This document shows positions 15,422 to 24,555 of a stretch of 64,000 bases of DNA, one piece after another. Positions within the stretch are counted from its first letter, which is position 1. Every line of letters begins with the position of its first letter. Position numbers and translations under genes: made by a program. Location: contig NZ_JAMBNR010000005.1 of assembly GCF_023715205.1 (NCBI RefSeq), positions 124,001 through 188,000 on the forward strand, written 5' to 3'. The notes beneath the pieces are model-generated. The model had not been told where the DNA came from. It ran no database searches and was given only the letters and a program-made list of their open reading frames with translations. The DNA is from Mesobacillus maritimus. GTDB taxonomy: Bacteria > Bacillota > Bacilli > Bacillales > Cytobacillaceae.

Positions 15422-16501
15422 TTAGAATTTTAGGTCCAGTTTTTTCGCCTCTGCAATCAAGCTTTTCATAAGCTCTTCCACAGTTTGCTTTTTCGCTAAA
15501 CTAGCGCTCTGGCCAGACCATAAAGACATAAATTCTGAGTTATTTTGCGCTGAAGCTGCCTTTCGAATATCCTGAGTGAGGGTATTCTGAATGGGGAATT
15601 CAGCGACTTCTAGTTCTTGATTTTGCATATCTGCTATAAATTGATTGTGAATCCCTCTTGCAGGTTTACCAGAAAAAGCTCGAGTAATAACGGTTTGGTC
15701 ATCGGCGGCCTGGAGAATCGCCTCCTTATGGACAGGATGGGCACCACTTTCTATACAAGTCAAGAAAGCCGTCCCCATTTGGACTCCTTTAGCTCCTAAG
15801 CAAAGCGAAGCCATCAAACCTCTAGCATCCATAATGCCCCCAGCCGCTATCACTGGAATATTGACTTGATCAACAACTTGAGGGATCAGGGACATTAACC
15901 CGACTAGACTCTCGTTGTGTTCATCAATAAAAGATCCTCGATGACCACCAGCCTCACTTCCTTGGACAACCACTATATCCATGCCTGCTTTTTCATTTTC
16001 AATCGCTTCTCTAACCGTCGTAGCCGTGCCAATCAGAATGATATTTTGCTGCTTCAGTTCAGCGATGATCTCTTTAGAAGGAATCCCAAATGTAAAAGAG
16101 CAAACAGGTACTTGTAGGTCGATGACAACCTGAATTTGTTCTTTAAAGGTTTCAAGCACATGATGAAAACTAGGTACTTCAGTTTGTTCTTGTTGAGGTA
16201 AGTTTAAACTCGTACGAATAGGGTTTAATAGTTGATTGGCGGATTTCACTTGCTCTGCTCTGATTTTAAATTCTTCGGGCACAAAGAGGTTCACCCCAAA
16301 CATGTTCGGTGTTAACTCTTTGATTTCCTGAATTTGTGTTCGCATTTTAGCAGGAGACAGATAACCTGCACCAATCATTCCCAACCCTCCGGAATTGCTG
16401 ACCGCGGCTACTAATTGGGAAGTAGTAACACCGCCAGCCATCGGGGCTTGTACAATTGGGTACTTCAAATTTAATTTTTTTATCAGTTCATTTTTAAGCA
16501 T
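15422..16501 (-). CDS. Nitronate monooxygenase (2-nitropropane dioxygenase family)
   Basis: A 359-residue FMN-dependent TIM-barrel enzyme that oxidises alkyl nitronates such as propionate-3-nitronate to carbonyl products and nitrite. The N-terminus KYPIVQAPMAGGVTT is the family signature. Further markers are NSGGLGMIGAGYLSP, FGVNLFVP, the flavin-phosphate site VVQGSEAGGHRG (with the usual catalytic-region His), PVIAAGGIMDARG and GAKGVQMGTAFL. The ATG at 16501 has AGAGGTG 6 bases upstream. It is a single-gene unit. It most likely has a detoxifying role. Some relatives are enoyl-ACP reductases (FabK), but the EAGGHRG and overall spacing favour nitronate monooxygenase. Confidence 0.85.
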   Translation of the reverse strand: MLKNELIKKLNLKYPIVQAPMAGGVTTSQLVAAVSNSGGLGMIGAGYLSPAKMRTQIQEIKELTPNMFGVNLFVPEEFKIRAEQVKSANQLLNPIRTSLNLPQQEQTEVPSFHHVLETFKEQIQVVIDLQVPVCSFTFGIPSKEIIAELKQQNIILIGTATTVREAIENEKAGMDIVVVQGSEAGGHRGSFIDEHNESLVGLMSLIPQVVDQVNIPVIAAGGIMDARGLMASLCLGAKGVQMGTAFLTCIESGAHPVHKEAILQAADDQTVITRAFSGKPARGIHNQFIADMQNQELEVAEFPIQNTLTQDIRKAASAQNNSEFMSLWSGQSASLAKKQTVEELMKSLIAEAKKLDLKF

Positions 16502-16911
16502 CGGTTACACCTCTACGAGTAATGGTTATTGTAAAGCTTTTTTAATTCGAGCTAATTTTGACCATAAAGGCTTAAACTACTTGACTAGAACGTCTCCAAA
16601 CCGTTGAGATTTTTATTGAAAATAAGAATGGGTAGGGAAGCTCTCAAGCTAGTAATGGTCATCCTCACCATTTTAAACTCTATGTTTATTCTATTTTACC
16701 ATAAAAATCCATACCATCTTATGATTAGCAGGAGTTATTTAGTCATTGTTTTTTGGGTAAAAGTTTCCGATAGAATTATTATGTTAACTAACGAAAGCTT
16801 ACCATCAAGGAAAAACCTCTATATCCTAATAGAATTATTATCTAAAAATTGTAAAAAAATGATATGATATACTTAATAATTTTAATTCGGATTGATTGGA
16901 GGAGGGAAGGC

Positions 16912-17460
16912 ATGAAAGGGACTACCAAAAAAGAGATTTATTCTTGGTTAAAAGCATTGGCATTTGGATTCATAGTAGCCATTATTTGTCGTCATTTTAT
17001 TTTTACTCCAACTACTGTTTTAGGGGAGTCGATGGCCCCGACTTTTCAAAATCATGATCGCGTCATTGTGAGCAAAACATCTACGATTGACCGTTTTGAT
17101 GTAGTCGTATTTGATGCCCCAGACGCTGTTGACAAATTTTATGTGAAAAGAGTCATCGGTCTTCCTGGTGATCGAATCATGGTCGAAGATGATGTATTGT
17201 ATATCAATGGCGAAGCCCTACCAGAACCGTACTTAACGGAAAATAAAGCAAAGAATCAATTGGTTAAATTAACTGAGGACTTTTTGTTAGAGGATAAAAC
17301 CGGAGAAACAACGGTACCGGCAGGGATGTACTTTGTTATGGGCGACAATCGTCTCAAGAGTAAGGACAGCCGCATTTTTGGTTTCATTTCCAACGATTCC
17401 GTAGTAGGAGAAGTCAAATTCCGCTATTATCCTTTTGATGAAATCGGCATTCCTAAATAA
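16912..17460 (+). CDS. sip: Type I signal peptidase
   Basis: A 182-residue membrane-anchored serine protease that removes signal peptides from exported proteins. A short basic N-terminus and one transmembrane helix (about residues 12-30) precede the catalytic Ser40 in VLGESMAPT. The general base Lys79 lies in FYVKRVIGLPGD, and the late box GMYFVMGDNRLKSKDSR is intact. This P-type architecture with one membrane anchor matches SipS/SipT of Bacillus. The ATG at 16912 follows GGAGGAGGGAAGG, a strong site; an upstream in-frame extension is unlikely. Upstream, 16502-16911 holds no gene that I can support, only AT-rich sequence with a near-promoter ATGATATGATAT just before the ribosome site. Confidence 0.93.
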   Translation: MKGTTKKEIYSWLKALAFGFIVAIICRHFIFTPTTVLGESMAPTFQNHDRVIVSKTSTIDRFDVVVFDAPDAVDKFYVKRVIGLPGDRIMVEDDVLYINGEALPEPYLTENKAKNQLVKLTEDFLLEDKTGETTVPAGMYFVMGDNRLKSKDSRIFGFISNDSVVGEVKFRYYPFDEIGIPK

Positions 17461-17647
17461 TTTGCTCGTTACTCGAACTCTTGGAAAGATTCAGTGAGTT
17501 GAAAAAAAGTGACAGCTAATAGGAAAAGCTTTTAGCTGACATACTTGTTGAAAACCAAGGAACGGTATAGTAGAAGAGGCTTTCAAAGGCCAAAGATAAC
17601 CTCTATTTACGTGTTAATGATGATCTAAAGAAGGATTTGAATCTGAA

Positions 17648-17854
17648 ATGAAAACCTATCTTAAAACAAGAATCAAGAGTTATAAAGGTACCTTAGTAGG
17701 AATCTTTATCGGACTTTTACTTGGTAGATTGTTAAACGTTTCCCCAGACTACTCAACAGCTATATTGGCGTTATTCATCGGGCTAATAGTCGGAGAAACT
17801 TTTATCTTGATAAAATGGTTAAAAACAAAAAAGCAAACTCTGACAACAAATTAA
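17648..17854 (+). CDS. Hypothetical small membrane protein (68 aa)
   Basis: A 68-residue protein with two hydrophobic segments (LVGIFIGLLLGRLLN and ILALFIGLIVGETFILIKWL), each containing glycine-spaced motifs, and a lysine-rich tail. I recognise no family. An AGAAGGA site lies about 13 bases upstream of the ATG, which is longer than ideal. A good terminator follows directly, which supports a real gene. Confidence 0.5.
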   Translation: MKTYLKTRIKSYKGTLVGIFIGLLLGRLLNVSPDYSTAILALFIGLIVGETFILIKWLKTKKQTLTTN

Positions 17855-17893
17855 AAAAGGGAATCCACCAGCTAATGTGGATTTCCTTTTTCA
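17853..17893. terminator. Bidirectional terminator
   Basis: AAAAAAGGGAATCCAC pairs with GTGGATTTCCTTTTTC across a 6-base loop. A and T runs on the two sides allow use in both directions, ending the small membrane gene and the convergent peptidase gene. Confidence 0.82.
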
Positions 17894-17896
17894 CGT

Positions 17897-18946
17897 TTAC
17901 AGAACCATTTCCGATTGCACGTAATGATATAAAAGCTTTGCGGTATTTTCAATAGAATCTCGATGTGTTCTCTCGAAAGCATGTGAAGAATCAATTCCTG
18001 GTCCAATTAAACCGTGAACGATATCATGCCCCGAACGAATCGCGGCACTCGCATCTGAGCCGTAATATGGATAAATATCGAGTTTGTAACCAATTTCATT
18101 GTCAATAGCAAGCTGCGTCAACCGTTTTCTTAATTCATAATGGTAAGGACCGCTAGCATCTTTCACGCAAATGGACACAGTATACTCATCAGTGGCCTGT
18201 CCGTCACCCATGGCTCCCATATCGACGGCCAAGTATTCCACTGTTTCAGGCGTAATATTGGAGTTCCCACCGTATCCTATTTCTTCATTATTAGAAATCA
18301 GAAAATGAGTGGTATACGGAAGTTCAATCTGCTCCTGTTTTACTTGTTTAATGAGTTGAAGTAAGATGCCAACACTTGCTTTATCATCAAGATGACGTGA
18401 TTTAATAAAACCAGTTGAGGTTACTTGCACGCGTGGATCAAAGGAAACGAAATCGCCAACTTCTATCCCGAGTGCGCGGACATCATCAGCATTATGTACG
18501 GTCTCATCAAGGCGAACTTCCATATTGTCTTGGTTGCGTTCTGCCTTACCTGCATCTTTATAAACATGAACAGATGTTTGGTGCATTAAAATCGTACCAG
18601 TAAACTTTTGGCCTGCGGACGTTTCGATTTCGCAATACTCACCTTCAATCGAGTTATATTTAAAGCCACCAATTAAATCGAGCTTTAACCGGCCGCTACT
18701 TTTAATTTCTTTTACAATCGCACCAAGCGTATCAACATGTGCAGTCAGCATGCGATGATTGTGTGAATCTTTCCCAGGCAAAGTGGCAATTAACCCGCCT
18801 TTACGATTGCGCTTCGTTTCAACTTGTAAGTCTTTTAGGTAATTCTCCACAAAAGTGATAACCTCGTTTGTATTACCTGACGGACTTGGAATTGACACCA
18901 ATTCCTTGATTAATTGAACTGTTTCTTCTGTATTAGGATAAGCCAA
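17897..18946 (-). CDS. M42 family metallopeptidase (YtoP/YsdC-like aminopeptidase)
   Basis: A 349-residue dinuclear metal aminopeptidase of clan MH. The motifs follow the family order: SIPSPSGNTNEV near the start, MLTAHVDTLGAIV (metal-binding His and Asp), SRHLDDKASVGILL (bridging Asp), SNNEEIGYGGNSN (catalytic Glu and metal Glu), AVDMGAMGD and IGPGIDSSHAFERTH (last metal His). Such enzymes trim N-terminal residues from peptides in the cytoplasm as large tetrahedral shells. The TTG at 18946 is preferred because GAGGAG lies 7 bases upstream; an ATG at 18970 has only a weak site. It is a single-gene unit. Confidence 0.88.
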   Translation of the reverse strand: MAYPNTEETVQLIKELVSIPSPSGNTNEVITFVENYLKDLQVETKRNRKGGLIATLPGKDSHNHRMLTAHVDTLGAIVKEIKSSGRLKLDLIGGFKYNSIEGEYCEIETSAGQKFTGTILMHQTSVHVYKDAGKAERNQDNMEVRLDETVHNADDVRALGIEVGDFVSFDPRVQVTSTGFIKSRHLDDKASVGILLQLIKQVKQEQIELPYTTHFLISNNEEIGYGGNSNITPETVEYLAVDMGAMGDGQATDEYTVSICVKDASGPYHYELRKRLTQLAIDNEIGYKLDIYPYYGSDASAAIRSGHDIVHGLIGPGIDSSHAFERTHRDSIENTAKLLYHYVQSEMVL

Positions 18947-19041
18947 TGTAAAACTCCTCTCTATTTCCAATCCATTTCATTCTTATTATAAAGGTTTCCT
19001 AGGAATAATAAAAAAATTTCATTCATTCGCAAAAAAAAAAC

Positions 19042-19193
19042 AAGGCTGTTTTCGTAAAGATTGTTGTTAAAATCCTAAAGCCGATTTTAACGAAATAGTA
19101 GAATTTTATATGTTTAAAATTAGTTCGCAATCTCTTTTCTCATAAAAACTATTTTTTGAATAACCTAGCATATTGAGACGTCAAAGAGAAGAC
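19042..19193 (+). repeat. MITE-like repeat, copy with degraded right end
   Basis: The left 48 bases (AAGGCTGTTTTCGTAAAGAT, then TGTTGTTAAAATCCTAAAGC) are almost identical to those at 27578 and, reversed, at 20728. The right end (CAAAGAGAAGACTT) is altered. The interior shares CTCTTTTCTCATAA and ATAACCTAGC with the copy at 27578. The rest of the 18947-19426 gap is AT-rich promoter sequence without a gene. Confidence 0.75.
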
Positions 19194-19426
19194 TTTTTAC
19201 CTATCCTCGATGCCTTTGCTTCATTAAATCATAAAAGTAAAAAGGTGGTAAAATACCTATTATATAATGTTTTTATTTATTTTATAGGAAAATAAAACCA
19301 TTTAGTTAACGCGAAAATTGTCAAAAGGATAGGAAGGATACTCTATTTAAGACTAGTAAATGTTGCCGTTACAATAAGAGAGAAAGATTCTTTTACTAGA
19401 ATTAATAAATGAGGGAGGTCATTTTA

Positions 19427-20479
19427 ATGAGTATGAAAAAGAAAGTTTTATCTGTCTCGTTATCAGGGTTAATGGCATTTGGTGCTGTAACTGCAATCGG
19501 TTTACCAGTAGGAGCTGTCGGAAATGGACCCAATGTTGGAGGTTCTATCCAAACTTCGATTCTACATACATATGATGAGTTAGTAGACACACTAAAAAAC
19601 TATGAAGCAAATCAAGAAGCAATGGAGCTCGAAGTGATTGGTCAAACTGTTAAAGGCCGTGACATTTATATGGCAAAGTACATCTCCAATCCCGAAAATC
19701 CTACCATTCTATTTTTAACTCAGCAGCACGGAAACGAACAATTAACAACTGAAGGTGCGCTTGAGTTTATGAAGCATCTTGGCACAGGGAAATCAAAAGG
19801 TGTATTAGAAAATGTAAACGTTCTCGTAATCCCAATGTTAAATGCAGACGGAGCGATGGGCGATGTCAACTTCTCACTAGATGATTATCTTGCTGATGGT
19901 GATCGCCATTTGACTCGCTATAATGCGAATGGCGTAGATATAAACCGTGAGCATGATAAAGCGACAGAAGAGATGGTTCCTGAAGCAAGAGTTCTTCATG
20001 AAAATGTATTCCAAAAGTACGAGATTGATTATATGATTGACCTTCATCACCAAGGAACAAGAAGTGCGACGGACGGACAACTCGTATCAGGTTCGATTCT
20101 TTATCCAACCAACCCAAATGTTGACCCAGAAGTTCTTGAAGGTTCGAAAAAATTAGGATCGGTTGTGTTTAACACGCTTCACCCAACAGGCTGGGGGCAT
20201 ATTGGAAAATATGTTGGCGGAACAGGTGAAAACATTGGCCGTAACGGTGCCGCTGTTCGCTACGACATCTCCACACTGTTATTTGAAATGCGCGGTATGT
20301 CCGACCATTCCTACGAGTCTTATGCTCTAGGTCAAAAGAGCAATGGTTATTTAATTAAACAAACGGTACTCACTTTAGATGCGGCCGTACGCGCGATTGC
20401 CGACGGATCCATCGAAACAGCTGATACAAGTTTCTGGGATACATTACCAGAACAACGCAATTTACCTTCAGAAGAATAA
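19427..20479 (+). CDS. Secreted M14 family zinc carboxypeptidase
   Basis: A 350-residue protein with a signal peptide (MSMKKKVLSVSLSGLMAFGAVTAIGLPVGA) and an M14 carboxypeptidase domain. Visible zinc and catalytic elements are TQQHGNEQL (HxxE), DINREH, DLHHQG (third zinc His) and LLFEMRG (catalytic Glu). It should trim C-terminal residues from peptides outside the cell, or act on cell-wall peptides; specificity cannot be read here. The ATG at 19427 follows GGGAGG at a good distance; an ATG 18 bases upstream lies on the ribosome site itself. It is monocistronic with its own strong terminator. Confidence 0.87.
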   Translation: MSMKKKVLSVSLSGLMAFGAVTAIGLPVGAVGNGPNVGGSIQTSILHTYDELVDTLKNYEANQEAMELEVIGQTVKGRDIYMAKYISNPENPTILFLTQQHGNEQLTTEGALEFMKHLGTGKSKGVLENVNVLVIPMLNADGAMGDVNFSLDDYLADGDRHLTRYNANGVDINREHDKATEEMVPEARVLHENVFQKYEIDYMIDLHHQGTRSATDGQLVSGSILYPTNPNVDPEVLEGSKKLGSVVFNTLHPTGWGHIGKYVGGTGENIGRNGAAVRYDISTLLFEMRGMSDHSYESYALGQKSNGYLIKQTVLTLDAAVRAIADGSIETADTSFWDTLPEQRNLPSEE

Positions 20480-20491
20480 GAACAATATTTT

Positions 20492-20540
20492 AAAAAAGTT
20501 CCCGTTTAAAAACACAAGGATTTAAACGGGAACTTTTTAT
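20492..20540 (+). terminator. Terminator of the M14 carboxypeptidase gene
   Basis: AAAAAAGTTCCCGTTTAAA (20492-20510) pairs with TTTAAACGGGAACTTTTT across a 10-base loop, a long stem ending in a T tract. Confidence 0.9.
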
Positions 20541-20542
20541 TT

Positions 20543-20728
20543 AGGTCTTTTCTCAAACTTTGTTGCTGTTTATAGTAAATATAGAATTGATTTAGCTATG
20601 AAAGCATTCCAAAGTTCATTTAGAAGAGGAGGAATGAGCTTACAAACTAAGTAGTAACACAGAGAAGAGCTTATTTCGCGTCAAAATCGGCTTTAGGATT
20701 TTAACAACAATCTTTACGAAAACAAGCT
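20543..20728 (-). repeat. MITE-like repeat, full-length reversed copy upstream of fixA
   Basis: Read on the minus strand it starts AAGCTTGTTTTCGTAAAGAT and ends CAACAAAGTTTGAGAAAAGA-CCT, the two family ends. It immediately follows the carboxypeptidase terminator. The remaining 345 bases before fixA (20729-21073) are AT-rich with no gene that I can see. Confidence 0.8.
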
Positions 20729-21073
20729 TTCAAGCTTTTATAATGAGTGTTTGCATGATTATTATAGTAAGGCTACAAAACTCCCAAACTCAACTGAATT
20801 ATCCCTCGTACCATATCCACTTAAATAGACTATAAAAAGTTATTTTAACATCATTTATCAGAAAATTCACATTTTTTAACTGTTTCGCTAATATATATCT
20901 AACGTAAACAAGCATAAAGTGAGGAAATTCGGATTAATTCCCAATTCAAGTTGCAAACAATGTGGAATTTCTACGACAAGTCTGTCTTCATTTTAGTTTA
21001 TTTCCTTAAGGAGTTTTAAACAATCATCATCTAGAGGGATCCTACCCGTTTTTTTAAAGGAGGAGGGGGATAC

Positions 21074-21901
21074 ATGTTGCATATTGTGGCTTGTATTAAA
21101 CAAGTACCGGACACAAAAATCATCAAAATGAATCCAAAAACCAACACAATGGACAGGAGAACAGCACCAGCGATTTTAAATCCTTACGACGCCCATGCGG
21201 TGGAAGAGGCTGTTCGCTTAAGAGAGAGATATGGAGGTAAAGTCTCGGTTGTCACGATGGGCCCGCCACCCGCAGTAAAAGCAATCAAAAAGTGTATCGA
21301 AATTGGCGCGGATGAAGGCTATTTAATTACAGACCGTCGATTTGCTGGAGCCGATACACTTGCAACAAGTTATGCGGTGACAAAAGCGATCGAGAAAATC
21401 TCCAAGGAAAACCCAGTTGATCTCATTATTTGCGGCAAGATGACTATCGATGGCGATACGGGCCAAGTTGGTCCCGGAATTGCAAGGCGGCTAGACATCC
21501 CACCGCTCACATCGGTGAATAAAGTCGTTGAAATAAACCAAACAGAACGTACCATAGTGGTTCATCGGAAATTGGAGGACGGCTACGAAGTGGTTCAATC
21601 AACTTTACCTTGTTTACTTTCGGTTGAAAAAACGGTCAATGAAGTTCCTTATGCACCATTTCCAAATATGCTGAAAGCAGCCCGATATAAGCCGCATGTC
21701 TGGTCAGTTGACGATCTGGACGATGTCGATATTAAGCAACTTGGCTTAAAAGGTTCGCCAACGATTGTCTCGAAGGTTTGGGCTCCACCGAAACCACAAG
21801 GTGGAGAAATGCTCGAGGGCAATCCGCAACAACAAGTGGAACAATTGCTTTCAGTGTTGTTGGATAAGAAAGAGTTGTTTCAGAGCAAGGAGGGTGTTTA
21901 A
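21074..21901 (+). CDS. fixA: Electron-transfer flavoprotein beta subunit FixA
   Basis: A 275-residue EtfB/FixA protein, opening with HIVACIKQVPDT and the family's NPYDAHAVEEAVRLRE, VTMGPPPA and DGDTGQVGPGIA blocks. With FixB it forms the flavin heterodimer of the FixABCX complex, which takes electrons from NADH and bifurcates them, one to quinone through FixC and one to a low-potential ferredoxin or flavodoxin through FixX. It is the first gene of a tight four-gene operon; the next start overlaps its stop (TAATG). AAAGGAGGAGGGGG provides a very strong ribosome site. No nitrogenase gene lies nearby, so the reduced ferredoxin must serve another need. Confidence 0.92.
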   Translation: MLHIVACIKQVPDTKIIKMNPKTNTMDRRTAPAILNPYDAHAVEEAVRLRERYGGKVSVVTMGPPPAVKAIKKCIEIGADEGYLITDRRFAGADTLATSYAVTKAIEKISKENPVDLIICGKMTIDGDTGQVGPGIARRLDIPPLTSVNKVVEINQTERTIVVHRKLEDGYEVVQSTLPCLLSVEKTVNEVPYAPFPNMLKAARYKPHVWSVDDLDDVDIKQLGLKGSPTIVSKVWAPPKPQGGEMLEGNPQQQVEQLLSVLLDKKELFQSKEGV

Positions 21902-22935
21902 TGGATTTCAAGGATTACAAGGGTGTCTGGGTGTTTATTGAAGAAAAAGATGGTGAAATCCCTTCTGTTTCATTGGAACTTTTAGGAGCAGGGCGAAAGT
22001 TAGCGGACAAACGGGGCACCGAGTTAGCAGGGATCTTAATTGGTCATCATGTTAAACAACTCGCATCTCCTATTTTTGAGTATGGCGCCGATAAAGTGTA
22101 TTTGTATGACCAACCGATTTTTGAAAATTACCGCACTGAATCCTTTATGAAAGCGCTTCTTGAATGTTCGAATAAGTATAAACCGGAAATTATTCTGTTC
22201 GGAGCGACGTCAACTGGGAAAGACCTCGCCAGTGCTGTAGCAACCGATCTTCCAACAGGGCTGACTGCCGATACAACAGAATTGGATGTCGAGGAAGAAA
22301 CAGGGCTGTTGTTAGCCAGCAGACCTGCATTTGGCGGCAACATCATGGCAACGATCTTATGTAAAAAATATCGGCCGCAAATGGCGACGGTGCGGGCGAA
22401 AGTGATGAAAGCACTCGAGCGAGAGCCAGGGCGATCAGGTGAATTGATTGAAGAAACCATTGATTTAAAAGAATCCGATATCCGCACGAAGGTATTGGAA
22501 ATTGTCAGAGAAACGACTAAGAAAGTGCGTATAGATGAAGCAGACATCATTGTCGCTGGTGGCAAAGGATTGGGAAGTGCGGAAGGCTTTCAGCTTGTTC
22601 GGCATTTAGCCGATACCCTTGGTGCTGCAGTAGGTGCTAGTCGAGATGTTGTTGAAGCCGGTTGGATTGAGCACCCTCATCAAGTCGGGCAAACCGGCGT
22701 CACTGTGACTCCAAAAATTTATATTGCGATCGGCATTTCCGGTGCCATTCAACATATTGTCGGCATGAAAAATTCAGGAATCATTATTGCCATCAACAAG
22801 GACCCAGAGGCACCAATTTTTGATGCTTGTCATTATGGAATCGTCGGCGATGCGTTTGAAATTGTACCAATTTTAATGCAGCAATTTAAAGCAGCGCTCA
22901 ATCGTGAGGAGGTTAGCCATGTCCGAGAAGTTTGA
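21901..22935 (+). CDS. fixB: Electron-transfer flavoprotein alpha subunit FixB
   Basis: A 344-residue EtfA/FixB protein. The N-terminal half shows VWVFIEEKDG, ILIGHHVKQLA and FGATSTGKDLASAVATDL; the C-terminal FAD-binding domain has IIVAGGKGLGSAEGFQLV, AVGASRDVVEAGWI, QVGQTGVTVTPKIYIAIGISGAIQH and IIAINKDPEAPIF, all standard for the alpha subunit. The bifurcating flavins sit in the FixAB pair. The ATG overlaps the fixA stop by one base and its 3' end overlaps fixC by 17 bases, so translation is probably coupled. Confidence 0.93.
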   Translation: MDFKDYKGVWVFIEEKDGEIPSVSLELLGAGRKLADKRGTELAGILIGHHVKQLASPIFEYGADKVYLYDQPIFENYRTESFMKALLECSNKYKPEIILFGATSTGKDLASAVATDLPTGLTADTTELDVEEETGLLLASRPAFGGNIMATILCKKYRPQMATVRAKVMKALEREPGRSGELIEETIDLKESDIRTKVLEIVRETTKKVRIDEADIIVAGGKGLGSAEGFQLVRHLADTLGAAVGASRDVVEAGWIEHPHQVGQTGVTVTPKIYIAIGISGAIQHIVGMKNSGIIIAINKDPEAPIFDACHYGIVGDAFEIVPILMQQFKAALNREEVSHVREV

Positions 22936-24214
22936 TTGCATTGTCGTGGGAGCTGGTCCGGCGGGGATTTCGTGTGCCTATGAATTAGCGAAAGGCGGCG
23001 CTAACGTCTTGTTGCTAGAAAGGGGGGAGTATCCAGGTTCAAAAAATGTCATGGGCGGTGTACTTTATCGGAAAATGATGGAAGATATTATCCCGGAATT
23101 TTATAAAGAAGCCCCGTTAGAGCGCCCAGTGGTTGAGCAAAGGTTCATGATGATGGATAAAGAATCCGCCGTCACTTTTGGCTACAAAGGTATGGAATGG
23201 AGCAAAGAGCCTTATAACAATTTCACTGTGTTACGTGCGAAATTTGACCAATGGTTCGCTGATAAAGCTGTCGAGCAAGGGGCGGTTTTAGTCAATGAAA
23301 CCGTTGTGCTAGAGTGCATTGTTGAAAACGGAAAAGTCGTCGGAGTTCGCACCGATCGACCTAATGGGGATGTTTATGCAGACGTAGTCGTGTTAGCAGA
23401 TGGCGTCAATTCCCTTCTAGCGCAATCGCTTGGCTTCCACAAAGAATACAAACCAGACGAAGTCGCCCTTGCGACTATGGAAGTTTTAAAGTTGGATAAA
23501 AAAATTATCGAAGATCGCTTTAATCTCGAAGAAAATCAAGGCTGTACCATCGAATTATTCGGCGACGCAACAAAAGGGATCCTCGGCACCGGTTTCCTAT
23601 ACACGAACAAAGATTCTTTGAGCATCGGCGTAGGCACATTATTGTCAGGTTTGATTAAGCATAAAATCAAGCCATATGAACTGTTGGAATACGTGAAAAA
23701 TCATCCAATGATTCGCCCGTATATTCAAGGCAGTGAGCCTCAAGAGTATTTAGCGCACTTGATTCCGGAAGGCGGCTTTAAATCAATGGGGAAAATCGTC
23801 GGCGACGGGGTGATTGTGATTGGCGATGCATCGCAGCTGGTTAACGCGATTCACCGTGAAGGCTCCAACTTGGCGATGACCTCAGGCCGAATGGCAGCGG
23901 AAACAATTTTACTTGCGAAAGAAGCCGGCGACTTTTCTGAGAGTATGCTTGATTTATATCGTACGAGATTAATGAGCGGATTTGTTGGTCAAGATATGCA
24001 AAAGTATAAAGACGCGACCCATCATTTCGATAAATTCCCGCATTATTTCGATGAGTACATTCCAATGTTGAACAAAGCGGCTAGTCAAATGTTTACCGTC
24101 GATGGTTCGTCAAAATGGGATAAACAAAAGAAAATCTGGAAAGACATTGGATCGGGGAAAGACAAAATGAAACTCGCTCGAGATATGTATCGAGCTTGGA
24201 AGGTGATTAAGTAA
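22919..24214 (+). CDS. fixC: FixC, ETF-quinone oxidoreductase-like flavoprotein
   Basis: A 431-residue FAD protein of the FixC/ETF-QO family. The dinucleotide motif VVGAGPAGISCAYELAKGG is at the N-terminus, with VVVLADGVNSLLAQ and the late FAD motif GVIVIGDASQLVNAIHREGSNLAMTSG. Residues near 310-340 (KPYELLEYVKNHP, EYLAHLIPEGG) match the family. It passes the high-potential electron of the bifurcation to menaquinone at the membrane. The ATG at 22919 has GAGGAGG 7 bases upstream, overlapping the end of fixB; an earlier in-frame codon at 22904 lacks spacing. Its stop overlaps the fixX start (TAATG). Confidence 0.92.
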   Translation: MSEKFDCIVVGAGPAGISCAYELAKGGANVLLLERGEYPGSKNVMGGVLYRKMMEDIIPEFYKEAPLERPVVEQRFMMMDKESAVTFGYKGMEWSKEPYNNFTVLRAKFDQWFADKAVEQGAVLVNETVVLECIVENGKVVGVRTDRPNGDVYADVVVLADGVNSLLAQSLGFHKEYKPDEVALATMEVLKLDKKIIEDRFNLEENQGCTIELFGDATKGILGTGFLYTNKDSLSIGVGTLLSGLIKHKIKPYELLEYVKNHPMIRPYIQGSEPQEYLAHLIPEGGFKSMGKIVGDGVIVIGDASQLVNAIHREGSNLAMTSGRMAAETILLAKEAGDFSESMLDLYRTRLMSGFVGQDMQKYKDATHHFDKFPHYFDEYIPMLNKAASQMFTVDGSSKWDKQKKIWKDIGSGKDKMKLARDMYRAWKVIK

Positions 24215-24510
24215 TGAGTGAACAGAAAAAAGGGCAAAGCATCGAAGAAAAGCAGTACCTCGTTCGCTTCAACGCTGATACAAAGTCACATCTTCACGTG
24301 AAAGATCCAGATATTTGCATGACCAGTTGTCCAGATAAAATTTGTACCATTTTCTGTCCGGCCGAAATCTACAAGTGGGAAGATATTCGCATGCATGTCG
24401 GTTATGAAGGATGCCATGAATGTGGAAGCTGTCGAATTGGCTGCCCTCATCAAAATATCAAATGGGAGTATCCAAAAGGCGGACACGGCATTGTATTTCG
24501 ATTAGGATAA
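24214..24510 (+). CDS. fixX: FixX, ferredoxin-like subunit
   Basis: A 98-residue ferredoxin-like protein with the family's cysteine patterns: CMTSCPDKICTIFCPAEIYKW in the first half and CHECGSCRIGCPHQNIKWEYP in the second, enough for a [4Fe-4S] cluster and possibly a second. In the FixABCX complex it is tied to FixC and carries the electron on its way to an acceptor. It is the last gene of the operon and is followed by a plausible terminator. Confidence 0.92.
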   Translation: MSEQKKGQSIEEKQYLVRFNADTKSHLHVKDPDICMTSCPDKICTIFCPAEIYKWEDIRMHVGYEGCHECGSCRIGCPHQNIKWEYPKGGHGIVFRLG

Positions 24511-24520
24511 ACATTTACTG

Positions 24521-24552
24521 GGGGGCTAGCTTGTGGAGTAGTCCTCTTTTTA
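24521..24552 (+). terminator. Probable terminator of fixABCX
   Basis: GGGGGCTA (24521-24528) pairs with TAGTCCTC (24539-24546), including two G-U pairs, followed by TTTTTAA. Confidence 0.6.
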
Positions 24553-24555
24553 ATT

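Noticed and set aside
20729-21073. Long leader before fixA, considered as a riboswitch.
   Set aside because: I found no strong nested stems, conserved aptamer blocks or terminator, only AT-rich sequence and the ribosome site.
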